A stretch of 64,000 nucleotides of DNA from Pacificoceanicola onchidii. GTDB lineage: Bacteria; Pseudomonadota; Alphaproteobacteria; Rhodobacterales; Rhodobacteraceae. Both the position numbers and the translations under genes were made by a program. Shown in pieces: positions 26,046 through 35,247 of the stretch. Location: assembly GCF_004804335.1 (NCBI RefSeq), contig NZ_SRXY01000005.1:62001-126000 (forward strand), given 5' to 3'. Every line of letters starts with the position of its first letter. The stretch's first letter is position 1. Below the pieces are notes generated by a model. The model was not told where the DNA came from. It made no database searches and was given only the letters and a program-made list of their open reading frames with translations.

Positions 26046-26948
26046 TCAATCGCCCACAGTTTGGAGTAGCGGATGTTGGGTAAGATGTTGCCATACCCGT
26101 TCAGCGTGCTCTGTCCGGGGGTCGGCGAGCCGAACCATGCGGACGATCAGGGGCTGCTTGGGCAGTATGCTGTCGAGCCGCACCAGGTTGCCTTGCGTCA
26201 GGTGGTCACCAACCAGGGACTGGGGGAGCCAGGCGATACCGATACCAGTCAACGCCAATTGCACCATGGCTAGGGTCAGGGCCGTTTCCGCAATGGTCGT
26301 GATCGCTGTGCCTGTCGGCAATTGCGGGTTGACGCGTTGGGCAAAGACCTGGCCCAGAAACACCTCGGACGGATAGCCGATGACTGGAAGCACCGGATCG
26401 GAGGCTTTCGCGCGGATGCCCGGGGTGGAAACCGGGACCAGAATGTCGGCTCCAAGGTCCACCGACTCGAACGCATTCCCGGGTTCGAGGGGGGCGTCAT
26501 CGGGAAGCGCATACATGATCGCGAATTCGACCTCTTTCGAGATCAGGTGCATCAGGCATTCGTCCTGATTGCCCGAACGCACCCGAACCGTGGCCTCGCC
26601 TTCCGGTGACAAGGCGCGCACCACCTGAGGGGACACGGTGGTCGTCAATGCGTGTTGACAGACAAACGCCACTGATCTCGCGGCCTTTTCACCGGCGGTC
26701 TGCATTTGATGGCGCAGCTTGTGCAGACGGGCGCTGAGGTCGCGGAAATCAGGTTCCAACGCCTCGATCCCGGACATAAGGGTGACCGGTTTGCGGCGAC
26801 GATCAAACAAGGTGACACCGACATTGTCCTCGATCAGACGCACTCGCCGGGTAAAGGCGGACTGGGTGAGCAATCGCCTCTCGGCCGCGCGCGCAAGCGA
26901 GCCACCGTCGAGCACAGCCAAAATGTCATCGATCCACTCAAGTCGCAT
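26046..26948 (-). CDS. LysR-family regulator facing the lyase/racemase/RidA operon
   Basis: 300 residues from the ATG at 26948 (MRLEWIDDILAVLDGGSLARAAERRLLTQSAFTRRVRLIE); an upstream TTG at 26966 is less likely. The DNA-binding half is a clear LysR helix-turn-helix with the TQSAFTRRV recognition helix. The effector half contains RSVAFVCQHALTTTVSPQVVRAL and GIGIAWLPQSL. It shares the TQSAF(T/S)RR recognition helix with the second LysR at 29286, so the two may bind related sites. It is divergent from the PLP-lyase gene across 122 bp with two inverted repeats, and is its probable regulator. Confidence 0.87.
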   Translation of the reverse strand: MRLEWIDDILAVLDGGSLARAAERRLLTQSAFTRRVRLIEDNVGVTLFDRRRKPVTLMSGIEALEPDFRDLSARLHKLRHQMQTAGEKAARSVAFVCQHALTTTVSPQVVRALSPEGEATVRVRSGNQDECLMHLISKEVEFAIMYALPDDAPLEPGNAFESVDLGADILVPVSTPGIRAKASDPVLPVIGYPSEVFLGQVFAQRVNPQLPTGTAITTIAETALTLAMVQLALTGIGIAWLPQSLVGDHLTQGNLVRLDSILPKQPLIVRMVRLADPRTEHAERVWQHLTQHPLLQTVGD

Positions 26949-26972
26949 GGGGGTGACATAGGGCAAGTCGCA

Positions 26973-27013
26973 GTAATATGCAAATTACGCAACTTATGCG
27001 TCCAATTTCGCAT
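26973..27013. promoter_or_regulatory. Candidate LysR operators in the divergent region
   Basis: Two interrupted palindromes: GTAAT-N6-ATTAC (26973-26977 / 26984-26988) and ATGCG-N8-CGCAT (26996-27000 / 27009-27013). They lie between the LysR start and the PLP-lyase start. Confidence 0.45.
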
Positions 27014-27070
27014 TAGGAAAGGCCTTTTTCCGGAGGTAAATTGAAGAAAATCGCAATTAGGAGTCCTCTT

Positions 27071-28084
27071 ATGCATCTTGCTCGTTTTCCTCGCCTGCAC
27101 CTCGCCCACCTGCCGACACCTTTGGAGCCGATGAAGCGGCTGTCCAAGGAGCTTGGCTGCGAAATCTGGATCAAACGCGACGACTGCACTGGCATGTCGA
27201 CCGGCGGCAACAAGACCCGCAAGCTGGAGTTCCTGATGGCCGAAGCCGAGGCGCAGGGTGCCGACATGGTGATGACGCAAGGGGCAACCCAGACCAATCA
27301 TGGTCGCCAGACCGCCGCCTTCGCCGCCAAGCTGGGATTAGATTGCCATATCCTGCTTGAAGACCGGACCGGATATCAGGATGGAAACTACAACCACAAT
27401 GGCAATGTTCTTCTGGATCACCTGCATGGCGCCACGACCGAGAAATTCCCGGGCGGCCACAATATGGTGGAAGAGATGGAAAAGGCCGCTGAGAAAAAGC
27501 GCGCCGAAGGGCGCAACGTCTACGTTATCCCCGGTGGCGGCTCGAACCCGACCGGGGCGCTTGGCTACGTAAACGCAGCCTTTGAGCTTCTGTCCCAGGC
27601 CAATGACCGCGGTTTGCGGATCGACCGGCTGGTTCATGCTACCGGGTCGTCGGGTACGCAGGCGGGATTGGTCACAGGCATGTGCGCGATGAATTCTCTG
27701 GTTCCGGTTCTGGGCATCGGCACGCGGGCACCGCAACCCAAGCAGGAACAGATGGTTTACGATCTTGCCTGCAAAACCGCCGAAAAGCTGGGCTGCGCCG
27801 GTGTGGTCAAGCGCGAGGACGTGATGGCCAACACCGATTACGTTGGTGAAGGTTATGGGCTGCCAACCGAAAGCGGGATCGAGGCGATCCGGATGTTTGC
27901 CGAGCTGGAAGGCATCCTTCTGGATCCGTGCTATTCGGCCAAGGGCGCAGCGGGGTTGATCGACCTCGCGCGCAAGGGCGAGTTCAAGGATCAGCGCGTG
28001 GTGTTCCTGCACACCGGTGGCGCGGCGGCCCTGGGCGGTTACGATTTTGCCTTTGACAATGCGAACCGCTGGGTGAACCTCTAA
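27071..28084 (+). CDS. D-cysteine desulfhydrase / L-cysteate sulfo-lyase-family PLP enzyme
   Basis: The start at 27071 follows AGGAG with seven bases of spacing; 337 residues. It is a fold-type II PLP enzyme of the ACC-deaminase/D-cysteine desulfhydrase group: [21 protein letters not shown] with Schiff-base Lys48, [28 protein letters not shown] and LHTGGAAAL. The N-terminus MHLARFPR and the block [22 protein letters not shown] look closer to roseobacter CuyA (cysteate sulfo-lyase) than to enterobacterial DcyD. The usual NHVRQ is NHGRQ here. It would eliminate sulfide or sulfite from (D-)cysteine or cysteate, giving 2-aminoacrylate, which the RidA at 28814 would convert to pyruvate. Confidence 0.83.
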   Translation: MHLARFPRLHLAHLPTPLEPMKRLSKELGCEIWIKRDDCTGMSTGGNKTRKLEFLMAEAEAQGADMVMTQGATQTNHGRQTAAFAAKLGLDCHILLEDRTGYQDGNYNHNGNVLLDHLHGATTEKFPGGHNMVEEMEKAAEKKRAEGRNVYVIPGGGSNPTGALGYVNAAFELLSQANDRGLRIDRLVHATGSSGTQAGLVTGMCAMNSLVPVLGIGTRAPQPKQEQMVYDLACKTAEKLGCAGVVKREDVMANTDYVGEGYGLPTESGIEAIRMFAELEGILLDPCYSAKGAAGLIDLARKGEFKDQRVVFLHTGGAAALGGYDFAFDNANRWVNL

Positions 28085-28087
28085 CTC

Positions 28088-28792
28088 ATGAGCCTACAGC
28101 GCCCAATTGGCATTCTTGGCGGGATGGGGCCGGAGGCCACCATCCTGCTCCAGCGCAAGCTGCTGGAGGCAGTACCGGCGCGCGATGACAGCGACCATAT
28201 CCCTTTGCTGATCGACATGAATACGCAGGTACCATCACGGATCGCGCACCTGATCGAGGGGACGGGCACGGATCCGGGGCCGACGCTTGCCGATATGGCG
28301 CGGCGTCTTGAGACGGCTGGTGCCGTGGCGCTGGCAATGCCATGCAACACCGCGCATCACTACGCTGGCGCAATCGCCGAGGCGGTCGATATCCCGCTTT
28401 TGAACATGGTCGAATTGGCGGCGGATCACGCGGCCAGAGCACTCGGGCCGGGGGGATGTGTCGGCATGCTGGCCTCGCCCGCAGTGCGGCGCACGCAGCT
28501 TTTCGAAAAGGCGCTGTCGGCGCGGGGGCTTTTGGTCACCTGGCCCGCCAAGGACGCCCCCATGCTGGCCGCGATCCGCGCGATCAAGATAGAAGGCCGG
28601 TGCGACATGGCGCGTGACACGCTTCTGGCGGCCTCGCAAGAGGTTGCCGCTGCCGGGGCCGGCCTGCAATTTGTTGCCTGTTCCGAGTTTTCACTGATTG
28701 CCGACAGCGTGGCACAGGGTGCCAATGCCGTTGATACGGTCGATTTGCTGGTGCAGGCGATTATCGCAAAAACACAGTCGGATCGCGACTAG
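28088..28792 (+). CDS. Aspartate/glutamate-racemase-family protein
   Basis: 234 residues, starting 3 bp after the lyase stop. The N-terminus IGILGGMGPEATILLQRKL and the first catalytic Cys in AMPCNTAHHY are typical of Asp/Glu racemases. The second Cys is in VACSEFSLI, where many members have GCTE; the Cys is kept. The enzyme needs no cofactor and inverts the alpha carbon of acidic amino acids. Because cysteate is a sulfonate analogue of aspartate, the position between a cysteate/cysteine lyase and RidA suggests that it supplies the correct enantiomer to the lyase. That substrate is inference. Confidence 0.83.
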   Translation: MSLQRPIGILGGMGPEATILLQRKLLEAVPARDDSDHIPLLIDMNTQVPSRIAHLIEGTGTDPGPTLADMARRLETAGAVALAMPCNTAHHYAGAIAEAVDIPLLNMVELAADHAARALGPGGCVGMLASPAVRRTQLFEKALSARGLLVTWPAKDAPMLAAIRAIKIEGRCDMARDTLLAASQEVAAAGAGLQFVACSEFSLIADSVAQGANAVDTVDLLVQAIIAKTQSDRD

Positions 28793-28813
28793 ATTACCTT
28801 AAAAGGACATCCC

Positions 28814-29161
28814 ATGACCCAGATTGAACGCTTGCACAGCACCGGCCGGATGAGCCGGATCGTGATCCACGGTGACACCATCTATCTCTGCGGACAGGTT
28901 GGCAACGCGGAGTCCAGCGTCGCAGATCAGACCCGCGAAACCCTTGCCAAGATCGAGGGTCTTCTGGCCGAGGCAGGCTCGGACAAGACCAAGATCCTGC
29001 AGGCAACGATCTGGCTGGCCTCGATGGAGGATTTTGCTGAAATGAACGCGGTTTGGGACAACTGGGTTGTGCCCGGAACCGAACCCGCCCGAGCCTGCGG
29101 CGAGGCCGCGTTGGCGCGGCCCGAACTCAAGGTCGAGATCATCATCACCGCCGCCCGCTAG
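28814..29161 (+). CDS. RidA-family enamine/imine deaminase
   Basis: 115 residues following AAAAGGA. The family pattern is present: MSRIVIHGDTIYLCGQVG, QTRETLAKIEGLLAEAGSDKTKILQATIWL, and the C-terminal PARACGEAALARPELKVEIIITA containing the conserved Arg that binds the substrate carboxylate. RidA hydrolyses reactive 2-aminoacrylate and related imines to oxo-acids and ammonia. That fits the upstream PLP beta-elimination enzyme, whose product is 2-aminoacrylate. It is the third gene of the operon. Confidence 0.9.
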   Translation: MTQIERLHSTGRMSRIVIHGDTIYLCGQVGNAESSVADQTRETLAKIEGLLAEAGSDKTKILQATIWLASMEDFAEMNAVWDNWVVPGTEPARACGEAALARPELKVEIIITAAR

Positions 29162-29285
29162 AGCGTTTTTGAACCAACCTGAATTGGGCCATCGGAAATG
29201 TCCCGAGAATGCCGACGACATGGCAGGTATTTCCGATTCAAAATGTTCGAAAACGCCAAAGCATCAGCACGCAAAAACCGATCTG

Positions 29286-30170
29286 TTACAGCAGATCCCA
29301 CAGCTTGCGTGCGGTCGTATCAAAGGCCTCGGGGTTTGACAGGGCAGAGATCGTCAATGTGGTACTCCAGCTGTCGTCTCCAACCGGCACCAGCACCCCA
29401 TTGGCAAGTTCGGCCGAAATCGCGGTTTCGGGCATCCAAGCAAATCCGCTGCCTTTCAACAGCCGTCGCTTGATCGTTTCGACCAATCCATCGACATAGA
29501 TTGTCTCGGCATTCAGCATGTGCCGCTCGATGGTGTTCTCGACCACCATACCCAGGAACGATGACCGCTCATATGCCAGATGCGGAATCGGCGGGCCTTC
29601 TGACTTGCCAAGGTTCCATCCGTTGGCTCGGGTAGGTCCGGTGGCGGCGACGGGGATCAGCCGGTCTGCCAGCAGGTCCTTTCGCTCAAACGCTGCCTCG
29701 TCGATCATTGGCGAAACCGAGTGGTGATAATAACATAGCATAACGTCAACGGCCCCTTCGACCAGTAGTTCGCAGCAGGTGCTGAGGGAATCAGACACCA
29801 CCCGCGTACGTAGTTCCGGGATTTGCAGTTGCAGTTCTTCTATTCGCGCTGCGAGATAATTGACGGAAATGGTGTGCAGCACCGAAAACCGGATGAACCG
29901 GCTGTCGCCACGATCCGCATCGCGCAGCGATTGGCGGGTCTCGGACAGTTGGGAAATTGCCGCCAATGCCACCGGCAGAAACTGTTTTCCGGCGTCGGTC
30001 AGCTGCACCGGATAAGTGGCGCGATTGACCAAGGGCAATCCAACCCAGTTTTCCAAGGCCTTGATCCTACGGCTGAAAGCCGATTGCGTAATGTTCCGCT
30101 CGTCTGAAGCCCTGGTAAAGTTCAGGGTCCGGGCAAGGCATTCAAAATCACGGAGCCAATTCAAATCCAC
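29286..30170 (-). CDS. LysR-family regulator facing the ProXVW-type operon
   Basis: The most family-like start is the GTG at 30170 (V/M-DLNWLRDFECLARTLNFTRAS); an ATG seven codons upstream (30191) is the alternative. The DNA-binding domain has TQSAFSRRIKALENWVG and the linker LVNRATYPVQLTDAG. The effector domain (FSVLHTISVNYLAARIEELQ, DVMLCYYHHSVSP) matches the HypT/YjiE-like subgroup. It is divergent from proX with a near-ideal LysR box at 30213-30237, so control of the transporter operon is likely. Confidence 0.86.
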   Translation of the reverse strand: MDLNWLRDFECLARTLNFTRASDERNITQSAFSRRIKALENWVGLPLVNRATYPVQLTDAGKQFLPVALAAISQLSETRQSLRDADRGDSRFIRFSVLHTISVNYLAARIEELQLQIPELRTRVVSDSLSTCCELLVEGAVDVMLCYYHHSVSPMIDEAAFERKDLLADRLIPVAATGPTRANGWNLGKSEGPPIPHLAYERSSFLGMVVENTIERHMLNAETIYVDGLVETIKRRLLKGSGFAWMPETAISAELANGVLVPVGDDSWSTTLTISALSNPEAFDTTARKLWDLL

Positions 30171-30212
30171 CGGGTAACCCCACCTGTCCATTGGTCGTGG
30201 CGAGCGTAGTTA

Positions 30213-30237
30213 AAACTATGCACAAATGGAATAGTTT
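30213..30237. promoter_or_regulatory. LysR box (T-N11-A) between LysR gene and proX
   Basis: Perfect 7-bp inverted arms AAACTAT (30213-30219) and ATAGTTT (30231-30237) separated by 11 bp, which is the classic T-N11-A architecture of LysR-type binding sites. Confidence 0.7.
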
Positions 30238-30439
30238 GATGAAATGTTCGAATTGGCCCGCGGGAATCCCTTTGATCTAGACTTTCAGACAGGAATCGGC
30301 GGACCGGCACTGTGCCGGACCTCTGTCCAGGATCCTGGCGCGTATGATGGCCTCCCCGCCACTGGCGCGATTCATGGATAACTGAATGAACAACAGACCG
30401 ACGTCGGAATACGACGCATCTCAACAGAGGAGACTACCC

Positions 30440-31405
30440 ATGAGAACCAAACTGAAAACACTCGGCCTGGCAGCCGCGGTCAGCGTCTTTGCGATGCCCG
30501 CGCTCGCGGCTGAAGAGGTCAAGATCGGCGTGCCGTCCTGGACCGGCGCACAAGCCATCGCCCACCTTCTGGGTGCCGTGGTCGAAATGCGCATCGGTGG
30601 TAAGGTTGAATATGTGCCGGGCAACAACGCCACGATTTTCCAGGCGATGGACCAGGGCAAGGGTGACATCGACGTGCACCCCGATGTCTGGCTGCCCAAC
30701 CAGGAGAGCTTTACCAAGAAATACGTTGACGGTGCCGGCACCGTGACTCTGTCGTCCAACCCTTATGAAGGTAACCAGGGATTCTGCGTCAGCCAGGATT
30801 TCGGCAACAAGATGAACATTACCGATATCGCCGATCTGGGTCGCCCGGACGTCGCCGCGGCGATGGACAGTGATGGCAATGGCAAGGGTGAAATGTGGAT
30901 CGGCGCGCCGGGCTGGGCCTCGGCCAACGTGAACGAGGTCAAGACCCGCGACTATGGCCTTTTGGATTTCATCGATCCGATCCGCGCCGAGGAAAGCGTC
31001 AAGACCGCACGCATCAAGGACAGCATCGCCAAGGGCGAAGGCTATGCGTTCTACTGCTATAAACCGCACGCGGTTTGGTACATGTTCGACGTCAAAATGT
31101 TGACCGAGCCGACTTTCGATCCGGCCAATTACGTGATGGTGCAGCCGTCGGATGACCCCGATTGGTACAACCAATCCAGAGTTGCCACCAAGGACGCGCT
31201 GAAGAACGTGCAGATTGCATGGTCGAACTCGCTTGAAGGTCGCTCTCCTGCGATTGCGGAATTCTTTGCCAACTTCGCGCTGACAGCCGACGACGTTTCG
31301 GGTTTCGCTTACGAAATCAGCGGCAAAGGCCGGGATCCGGCAGAAGTTGCCCGTGAATGGGTAGAAGCCAACCCCGACCGCGTTGACGCCTGGCTGGGCC
31401 TGTAA
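30440..31405 (+). CDS. proX: Glycine betaine/proline-type ABC transporter substrate-binding protein (ProX-like)
   Basis: The start at 30440 follows AGAGGAG; 321 residues with a signal peptide ending MPALA-AEEV. It is an OpuAC-type receptor: KIGVPSWTGAQAIAHLLGAVVEM, then VEYVPGNNATIFQAMDQGKGDIDVHPDVWLPN, with Trp residues (SWTGA, DVWLP, PGWASAN) that could make an aromatic cage for a quaternary ammonium group. It is the first gene of the proXVW-hydrolase operon. The real ligand could be any betaine-like or sulfonated zwitterion; the neighbouring cysteine/cysteate genes leave this open. Confidence 0.85.
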   Translation: MRTKLKTLGLAAAVSVFAMPALAAEEVKIGVPSWTGAQAIAHLLGAVVEMRIGGKVEYVPGNNATIFQAMDQGKGDIDVHPDVWLPNQESFTKKYVDGAGTVTLSSNPYEGNQGFCVSQDFGNKMNITDIADLGRPDVAAAMDSDGNGKGEMWIGAPGWASANVNEVKTRDYGLLDFIDPIRAEESVKTARIKDSIAKGEGYAFYCYKPHAVWYMFDVKMLTEPTFDPANYVMVQPSDDPDWYNQSRVATKDALKNVQIAWSNSLEGRSPAIAEFFANFALTADDVSGFAYEISGKGRDPAEVAREWVEANPDRVDAWLGL

Positions 31406-31424
31406 TCCGGCCCCGTAAACCCAT

Positions 31425-31452
31425 GCCGACACCGATGCCATTCGGTGTCGGC
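31425..31452 (+). terminator. Hairpin between proX and proV
   Basis: A perfect 11-bp stem, GCCGACACCGA (31425-31435) with TCGGTGTCGGC (31442-31452), followed by a pyrimidine-rich stretch without a real U tract. It probably lets part of transcription continue to proV and stabilises proX mRNA. Confidence 0.65.
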
Positions 31453-31484
31453 CTCTTCCCCTCTTTTCCTCCTCAAGCTTTGGG

Positions 31485-32558
31485 ATGCCTCGCATGAGCC
31501 CTGAACCCGCAGATACTGTTGTGGAAATCTCGAATGTCTGGAAGATTTTCGGTGCGAACCCGCAAGCCGCCCTTCAGGCTATCCGGGACCGGGGTCTTTG
31601 CAAGGCCGAGGTCCTGGCCGAAATGGGCGCCGTGGTTGGCGTTGCCGATGTCAGCCTTTCGGTGAAGCGCGGCGAAATCTTTTGTATCATGGGGCTGTCG
31701 GGCAGTGGTAAATCCACGCTGGTGCGCCATTTCAACCGCCTGTTGGAACCCACGGCCGGCAAGATCGAAATCGAAGGCACCGACGTGATGGCGCTGGATC
31801 CGAAGGCGCTTCAGGCGTTCCGGAATCGCAAGATCGGCATGGTGTTCCAAAACTTTGCCCTGATGCCGCACCGTTCGGTATTGGACAATGTGGCGATGCC
31901 GCTGGAAATCCGCCAGGTCGCCAAGAATGAACGCATGCGTCAGGCCGCAGCCATTCTCGACATCGTCGAGCTTGGCGCCTGGGGGTCGAAATTCGCCCAT
32001 GAACTGTCTGGTGGTATGCAACAACGTGTCGGCCTGGCGCGCGCGCTGGCCGCGAACCCCGATGTCCTGTTGATGGACGAGCCGTTTTCGGCGCTTGACC
32101 CTCTGATCCGGCGCCAATTGCAGGACGAGTTCATCCGCCTATCCAAGATCCTGAAAAAGACCACGATCTTCATCACCCATGATCTGGATGAAGCGGTCCG
32201 CATTGGCGACCGGATCGCGATCATGCGCGATGGCAAGATGGTACAGATTGGCACTGCCGAGGATATCGTCATGCATCCCGCGGATGACTATGTGGCCGAT
32301 TTTGTCGCCGGCATCTCGCGGCTCAAGGTCGTGCACGCCCACGCAGTGATGCAACCGCTTAACCAGTATACCGCTGCCAACGGACCGGTTCCCAGTGATG
32401 TGCCCCGGGTCGCCGAAAGCGAAACCTTGAGCAACCTGATCAACTTGGCGATTGACGACGAAAAACCCATCCTCGTGCAGGACGGCGGCAAGGACGTAGG
32501 CATCATCACTCGCGCCGACCTGCTGCGCACCGTGATCGAAGGGACCGAAGTATCATGA
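31485..32558 (+). CDS. proV: Glycine betaine/proline-type ABC transporter ATP-binding protein (ProV-like)
   Basis: 357 residues; an ATG three codons later (31494) is an equal start candidate. Motifs: Walker A GLSGSGKSTL, Q-loop MVFQNFALMPHR, signature LSGGMQQRVGLARAL, Walker B LLMDEPFSALDP and switch ITHDLDEA. The first 55 residues before the ATPase core, including the FGANPQAALQ segment, match ProV/OpuAA. A C-terminal region (ESETLSNLINLAIDDEKPILVQDGGKDVGIITRADLL) is one CBS-like domain instead of a tandem pair. It couples ATP hydrolysis to ProW and overlaps proW by ATGA. Confidence 0.92.
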   Translation: MPRMSPEPADTVVEISNVWKIFGANPQAALQAIRDRGLCKAEVLAEMGAVVGVADVSLSVKRGEIFCIMGLSGSGKSTLVRHFNRLLEPTAGKIEIEGTDVMALDPKALQAFRNRKIGMVFQNFALMPHRSVLDNVAMPLEIRQVAKNERMRQAAAILDIVELGAWGSKFAHELSGGMQQRVGLARALAANPDVLLMDEPFSALDPLIRRQLQDEFIRLSKILKKTTIFITHDLDEAVRIGDRIAIMRDGKMVQIGTAEDIVMHPADDYVADFVAGISRLKVVHAHAVMQPLNQYTAANGPVPSDVPRVAESETLSNLINLAIDDEKPILVQDGGKDVGIITRADLLRTVIEGTEVS

Positions 32559-34105
32559 GCAATCTTGACGATCTTGGCGTCAACCCGCTTGAAGACACCG
32601 AAAGCGAAGCCGCTCTGGCCTATGCCGAGGAACGCCGCAACAACATTCGCACCTTCGTGCGCACCAGCCCGGATTACTACATCCGGAATTTTGACAAGAT
32701 CGGTGCCGCGTCCCGCTTCACGCCGACCTTCAACCTGATGGCTGGACTATTGGGCCCGGTCTGGTTCGGGGCCCGTGGGTTGTGGTCCTGGGCACTGCCG
32801 TTTCTGATCCTCGAAACCCTGGGATTTGTGCAGATCGCCCGTGGCCTGTTCGGCGATCTGGCCGCCGATGCCATGCAACGCATTGCCTCGATTGAAGGCA
32901 CGCTCGAGTTGCGCCGCAAACAGTTGGCCGCCGCGATTGAAAACGAGTCAGACAAGATTGATGTCTATCGTCGTACGGTCGAATCCCTTGAGCAAAACAT
33001 CGGTGGCATCCGCGCCGAGGCCGATGCGCTTGCCGCCCAGGGCCCCACGATCGTAATGGCCGGGATCGTGATCCTGTTGCTGGTCAAGGCCGCGCAATCC
33101 ATCGGAGCCAACTGGGTACTCGAGGCGCGGTTTTCCGAATGGCTGTCGGATCGTTCGATCCGCTCGGCAATGCCGAGCACTCATATCGTGTTCAGCGCGG
33201 TTTTCATGTTGCTGATAGTCACCGCCGCCATGTTGCATTACAGCTTTCCGGGCCGGTTTTCCCTGCTCAGCCACTTTCCCACCGACCCGGACATTCGCCT
33301 GACCAGCATCCAGGGGGTCGAAGACTTCATCGCCTGGTGTGTGCGCAACAGCGAGGCGTTTTTCGACGGGCTGACCTTTGGGATTCGCGCGCTACTCGAT
33401 GCGCTCGAGGTCATCCTGGTCCACACGCCCTGGATTGTCATTGCAAGCCTGATCGTGCTTCTGACATGGCTCACCGCGGGCATTCGCACCGCCATCTATT
33501 CCGGGGCCTTTCTGGCCTATATGGGGCTTCTGGGCTTCTGGGAGGGCGCGATGACCACCCTGGCCCTTTTGGGCACGGCGGCCTGTCTGTCCATCGTCAT
33601 TGGAATCCCGCTGGGCATGTTCGCCGCGCGCCGGCCTCGGTTTTATGCCTTCATCCAACCGATCATGGATTTCATGCAGACCATGCCTGCCTTTGTCTTC
33701 ATGGTGCCGGTAATCGCGTTCTTCGGTGTCGGCAAGCCTGCGGCGGTGGTTGTGACCATGATTTTTGGTGGCACCCCGGTGGTACGCCTGACCGTGCTGG
33801 GCCTGCGCGGCGTGCCCGAAAGCGTACGTGAGGCGGCAATCAGCTTTGGTGCCAACAAATGGTATCTGCTGACCAAGGTCGACCTGCCACTGGCAAGCCC
33901 GTCGATCCGCGCCGGGATCAACCAGACGATCATGCTGTCTCTGGCCATGGTGGTGGTGGCCTCGCTGATCGGGGCCAAGGGACTCGGCGAAGACGTTCTG
34001 GAAGCGCTGCAATATGCCAATGTCGGACAAGGTATCCTTGCCGGGTTCTCGATACTGTTCTGTGCCATGATCCTTGATCGTATTGTGCAGGGCGGACGCA
34101 GATGA
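32555..34105 (+). CDS. proW: Glycine betaine/proline-type ABC transporter permease (ProW-like), long form
   Basis: 516 residues, clearly longer than typical ProW. The C-terminal half is the normal permease, with LAYMGLLGFWEGAMTTLALLGTAACLSIVIGIPLGMFAARRP, QTMPAFVFMVPVIAFFG and the EAA loop GVPESVREAAISFGANKWYLL that docks to the ATPase. The N-terminal half adds a soluble segment, a span around GARGLWSWALPFLILETLGFV, a coiled-coil stretch (RIASIEGTLELRRKQLAAAIENESDKIDVYRRTVESLEQNI), and further spans (TIVMAGIVILLLV; THIVFSAVFMLLIVTAAML). The extra part may sense membrane state or osmotic stress. It overlaps both neighbours by 4 bp. Confidence 0.88.
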   Translation: MSNLDDLGVNPLEDTESEAALAYAEERRNNIRTFVRTSPDYYIRNFDKIGAASRFTPTFNLMAGLLGPVWFGARGLWSWALPFLILETLGFVQIARGLFGDLAADAMQRIASIEGTLELRRKQLAAAIENESDKIDVYRRTVESLEQNIGGIRAEADALAAQGPTIVMAGIVILLLVKAAQSIGANWVLEARFSEWLSDRSIRSAMPSTHIVFSAVFMLLIVTAAMLHYSFPGRFSLLSHFPTDPDIRLTSIQGVEDFIAWCVRNSEAFFDGLTFGIRALLDALEVILVHTPWIVIASLIVLLTWLTAGIRTAIYSGAFLAYMGLLGFWEGAMTTLALLGTAACLSIVIGIPLGMFAARRPRFYAFIQPIMDFMQTMPAFVFMVPVIAFFGVGKPAAVVVTMIFGGTPVVRLTVLGLRGVPESVREAAISFGANKWYLLTKVDLPLASPSIRAGINQTIMLSLAMVVVASLIGAKGLGEDVLEALQYANVGQGILAGFSILFCAMILDRIVQGGRR

Positions 34106-34821
34106 CCCCGGTCGTTTTCGTTCATGGCTTCATGGGGGGAAGCCGGCAATGGCAGGGGCAGGCCGGCTCTGCGGCCGGGCACGAGATCATCAGCCTGGAT
34201 TTGCCAGGGTTTGGCGAAAATGCTCACCTTGACGCTCTGGACAGTATTGCCGGCTATGCTGACTGGGCCCTGGACGAACTGAGCGCCCGTGGCATTAACC
34301 GGTTCAACCTGGTCGGCCATTCGATGGGCGGGATGGTCGTGCAAGAAATGGTCGCGCGCGCGCCGGAAAGAATAGAGCGGCTGGTGCTCTACGGCACCGG
34401 CGCCACAGGAATCCTGCCAGGTAGGTTCGAGACCATCGGCACCTCTAAACGCCGCGCTCTCGCGGACGGGCCGCAGGTCACAGCCAGGCGGATCGCGGCG
34501 ACTTGGTTTTTCGAACGGGAAAACGCTGCCGGCTATGAGGGCTGCGCAGCGATCGCCGAAAAATGCAGACTTCCGGCTATGCTAAATGGGCTCGACGCGA
34601 TGGAAGACTGGAGTGGTGTCAAGCACCTGGAGAACATTGAGACAAAAACACTGGTGATCTGGGGGGACCACGATCGCACCTACCCATGGTGCCAGACCGA
34701 GCAATTGTGGCAATCCATTTCCAACGCTAACCTTTTGGTGATGCCGGGATGTGCCCATGCGGCGCACTTGGAAAAGCCGTGGCTATTCAACGGCGTACTG
34801 GAGGACTTCTTTTCGATCTGA
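34102..34821 (+). CDS. Alpha/beta-hydrolase co-expressed with the ABC transporter
   Basis: 239 residues, start overlapping the proW stop (ATGA). Oxyanion motif HGFMGG at 8-13, nucleophile Ser74 in GHSMGG, acid Asp in WGDHDRTYP and base His in GCAHAAHLE complete a standard Ser-His-Asp triad. No signal peptide, so it is cytoplasmic. As the last gene of the transporter operon it probably cleaves an ester or amide of the imported compound (for example a choline or carnitine-type ester); this is inferred from position alone. Confidence 0.82.
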   Translation: MTPVVFVHGFMGGSRQWQGQAGSAAGHEIISLDLPGFGENAHLDALDSIAGYADWALDELSARGINRFNLVGHSMGGMVVQEMVARAPERIERLVLYGTGATGILPGRFETIGTSKRRALADGPQVTARRIAATWFFERENAAGYEGCAAIAEKCRLPAMLNGLDAMEDWSGVKHLENIETKTLVIWGDHDRTYPWCQTEQLWQSISNANLLVMPGCAHAAHLEKPWLFNGVLEDFFSI

Positions 34822-35247
34822 GGCAGTGTTGATGCGGGCGCTATACTCAGAAAGCTGTCATTGGCGCAGCTGCAGCGAAAGTCGGAATCGTCCCGCACTT
34901 TCCCCCTTCGTAACTTTTGAGTTCTCTCTATCGCAGCGAATGGCCGCTAAGAGGGCTGCCACTGCAGCATCCCGAACCGGCGTCTAAGGTCGGCTTTGGG
35001 CCGATTGCGGACTTTCAAGCGAGAGAATGTCCTTAAATGGTCAACATTACACCGGGCCAACTCCAATCGTGGTGGAAGGCAACGATGATGATGGCTGGCA
35101 AAAGATCGAAGAGGACTGTGCGCTTGATCGCGCCGGCGTGACCTTCGTCGAAGAATTCCGCGAACATGTCAGGCTGCAGGATCGGCTTCACGATATGGCT
35201 CAGGCCCAAGACAAGGAATGGAAACATGAGCAGGGCTTCCGCAGCCT
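34822..35247. repeat. Intergenic region with degenerate family-B repeat
   Basis: 426 bp between two hydrolase genes. 34858-35032 holds CATTGGCGCAGCTGCAGCGAA and CTAAGGTCGGCTTTGGGCC, shared with 9915-10020 and 8806-8900. No gene is supported; open frames on either strand have no recognisable content. Confidence 0.45.
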
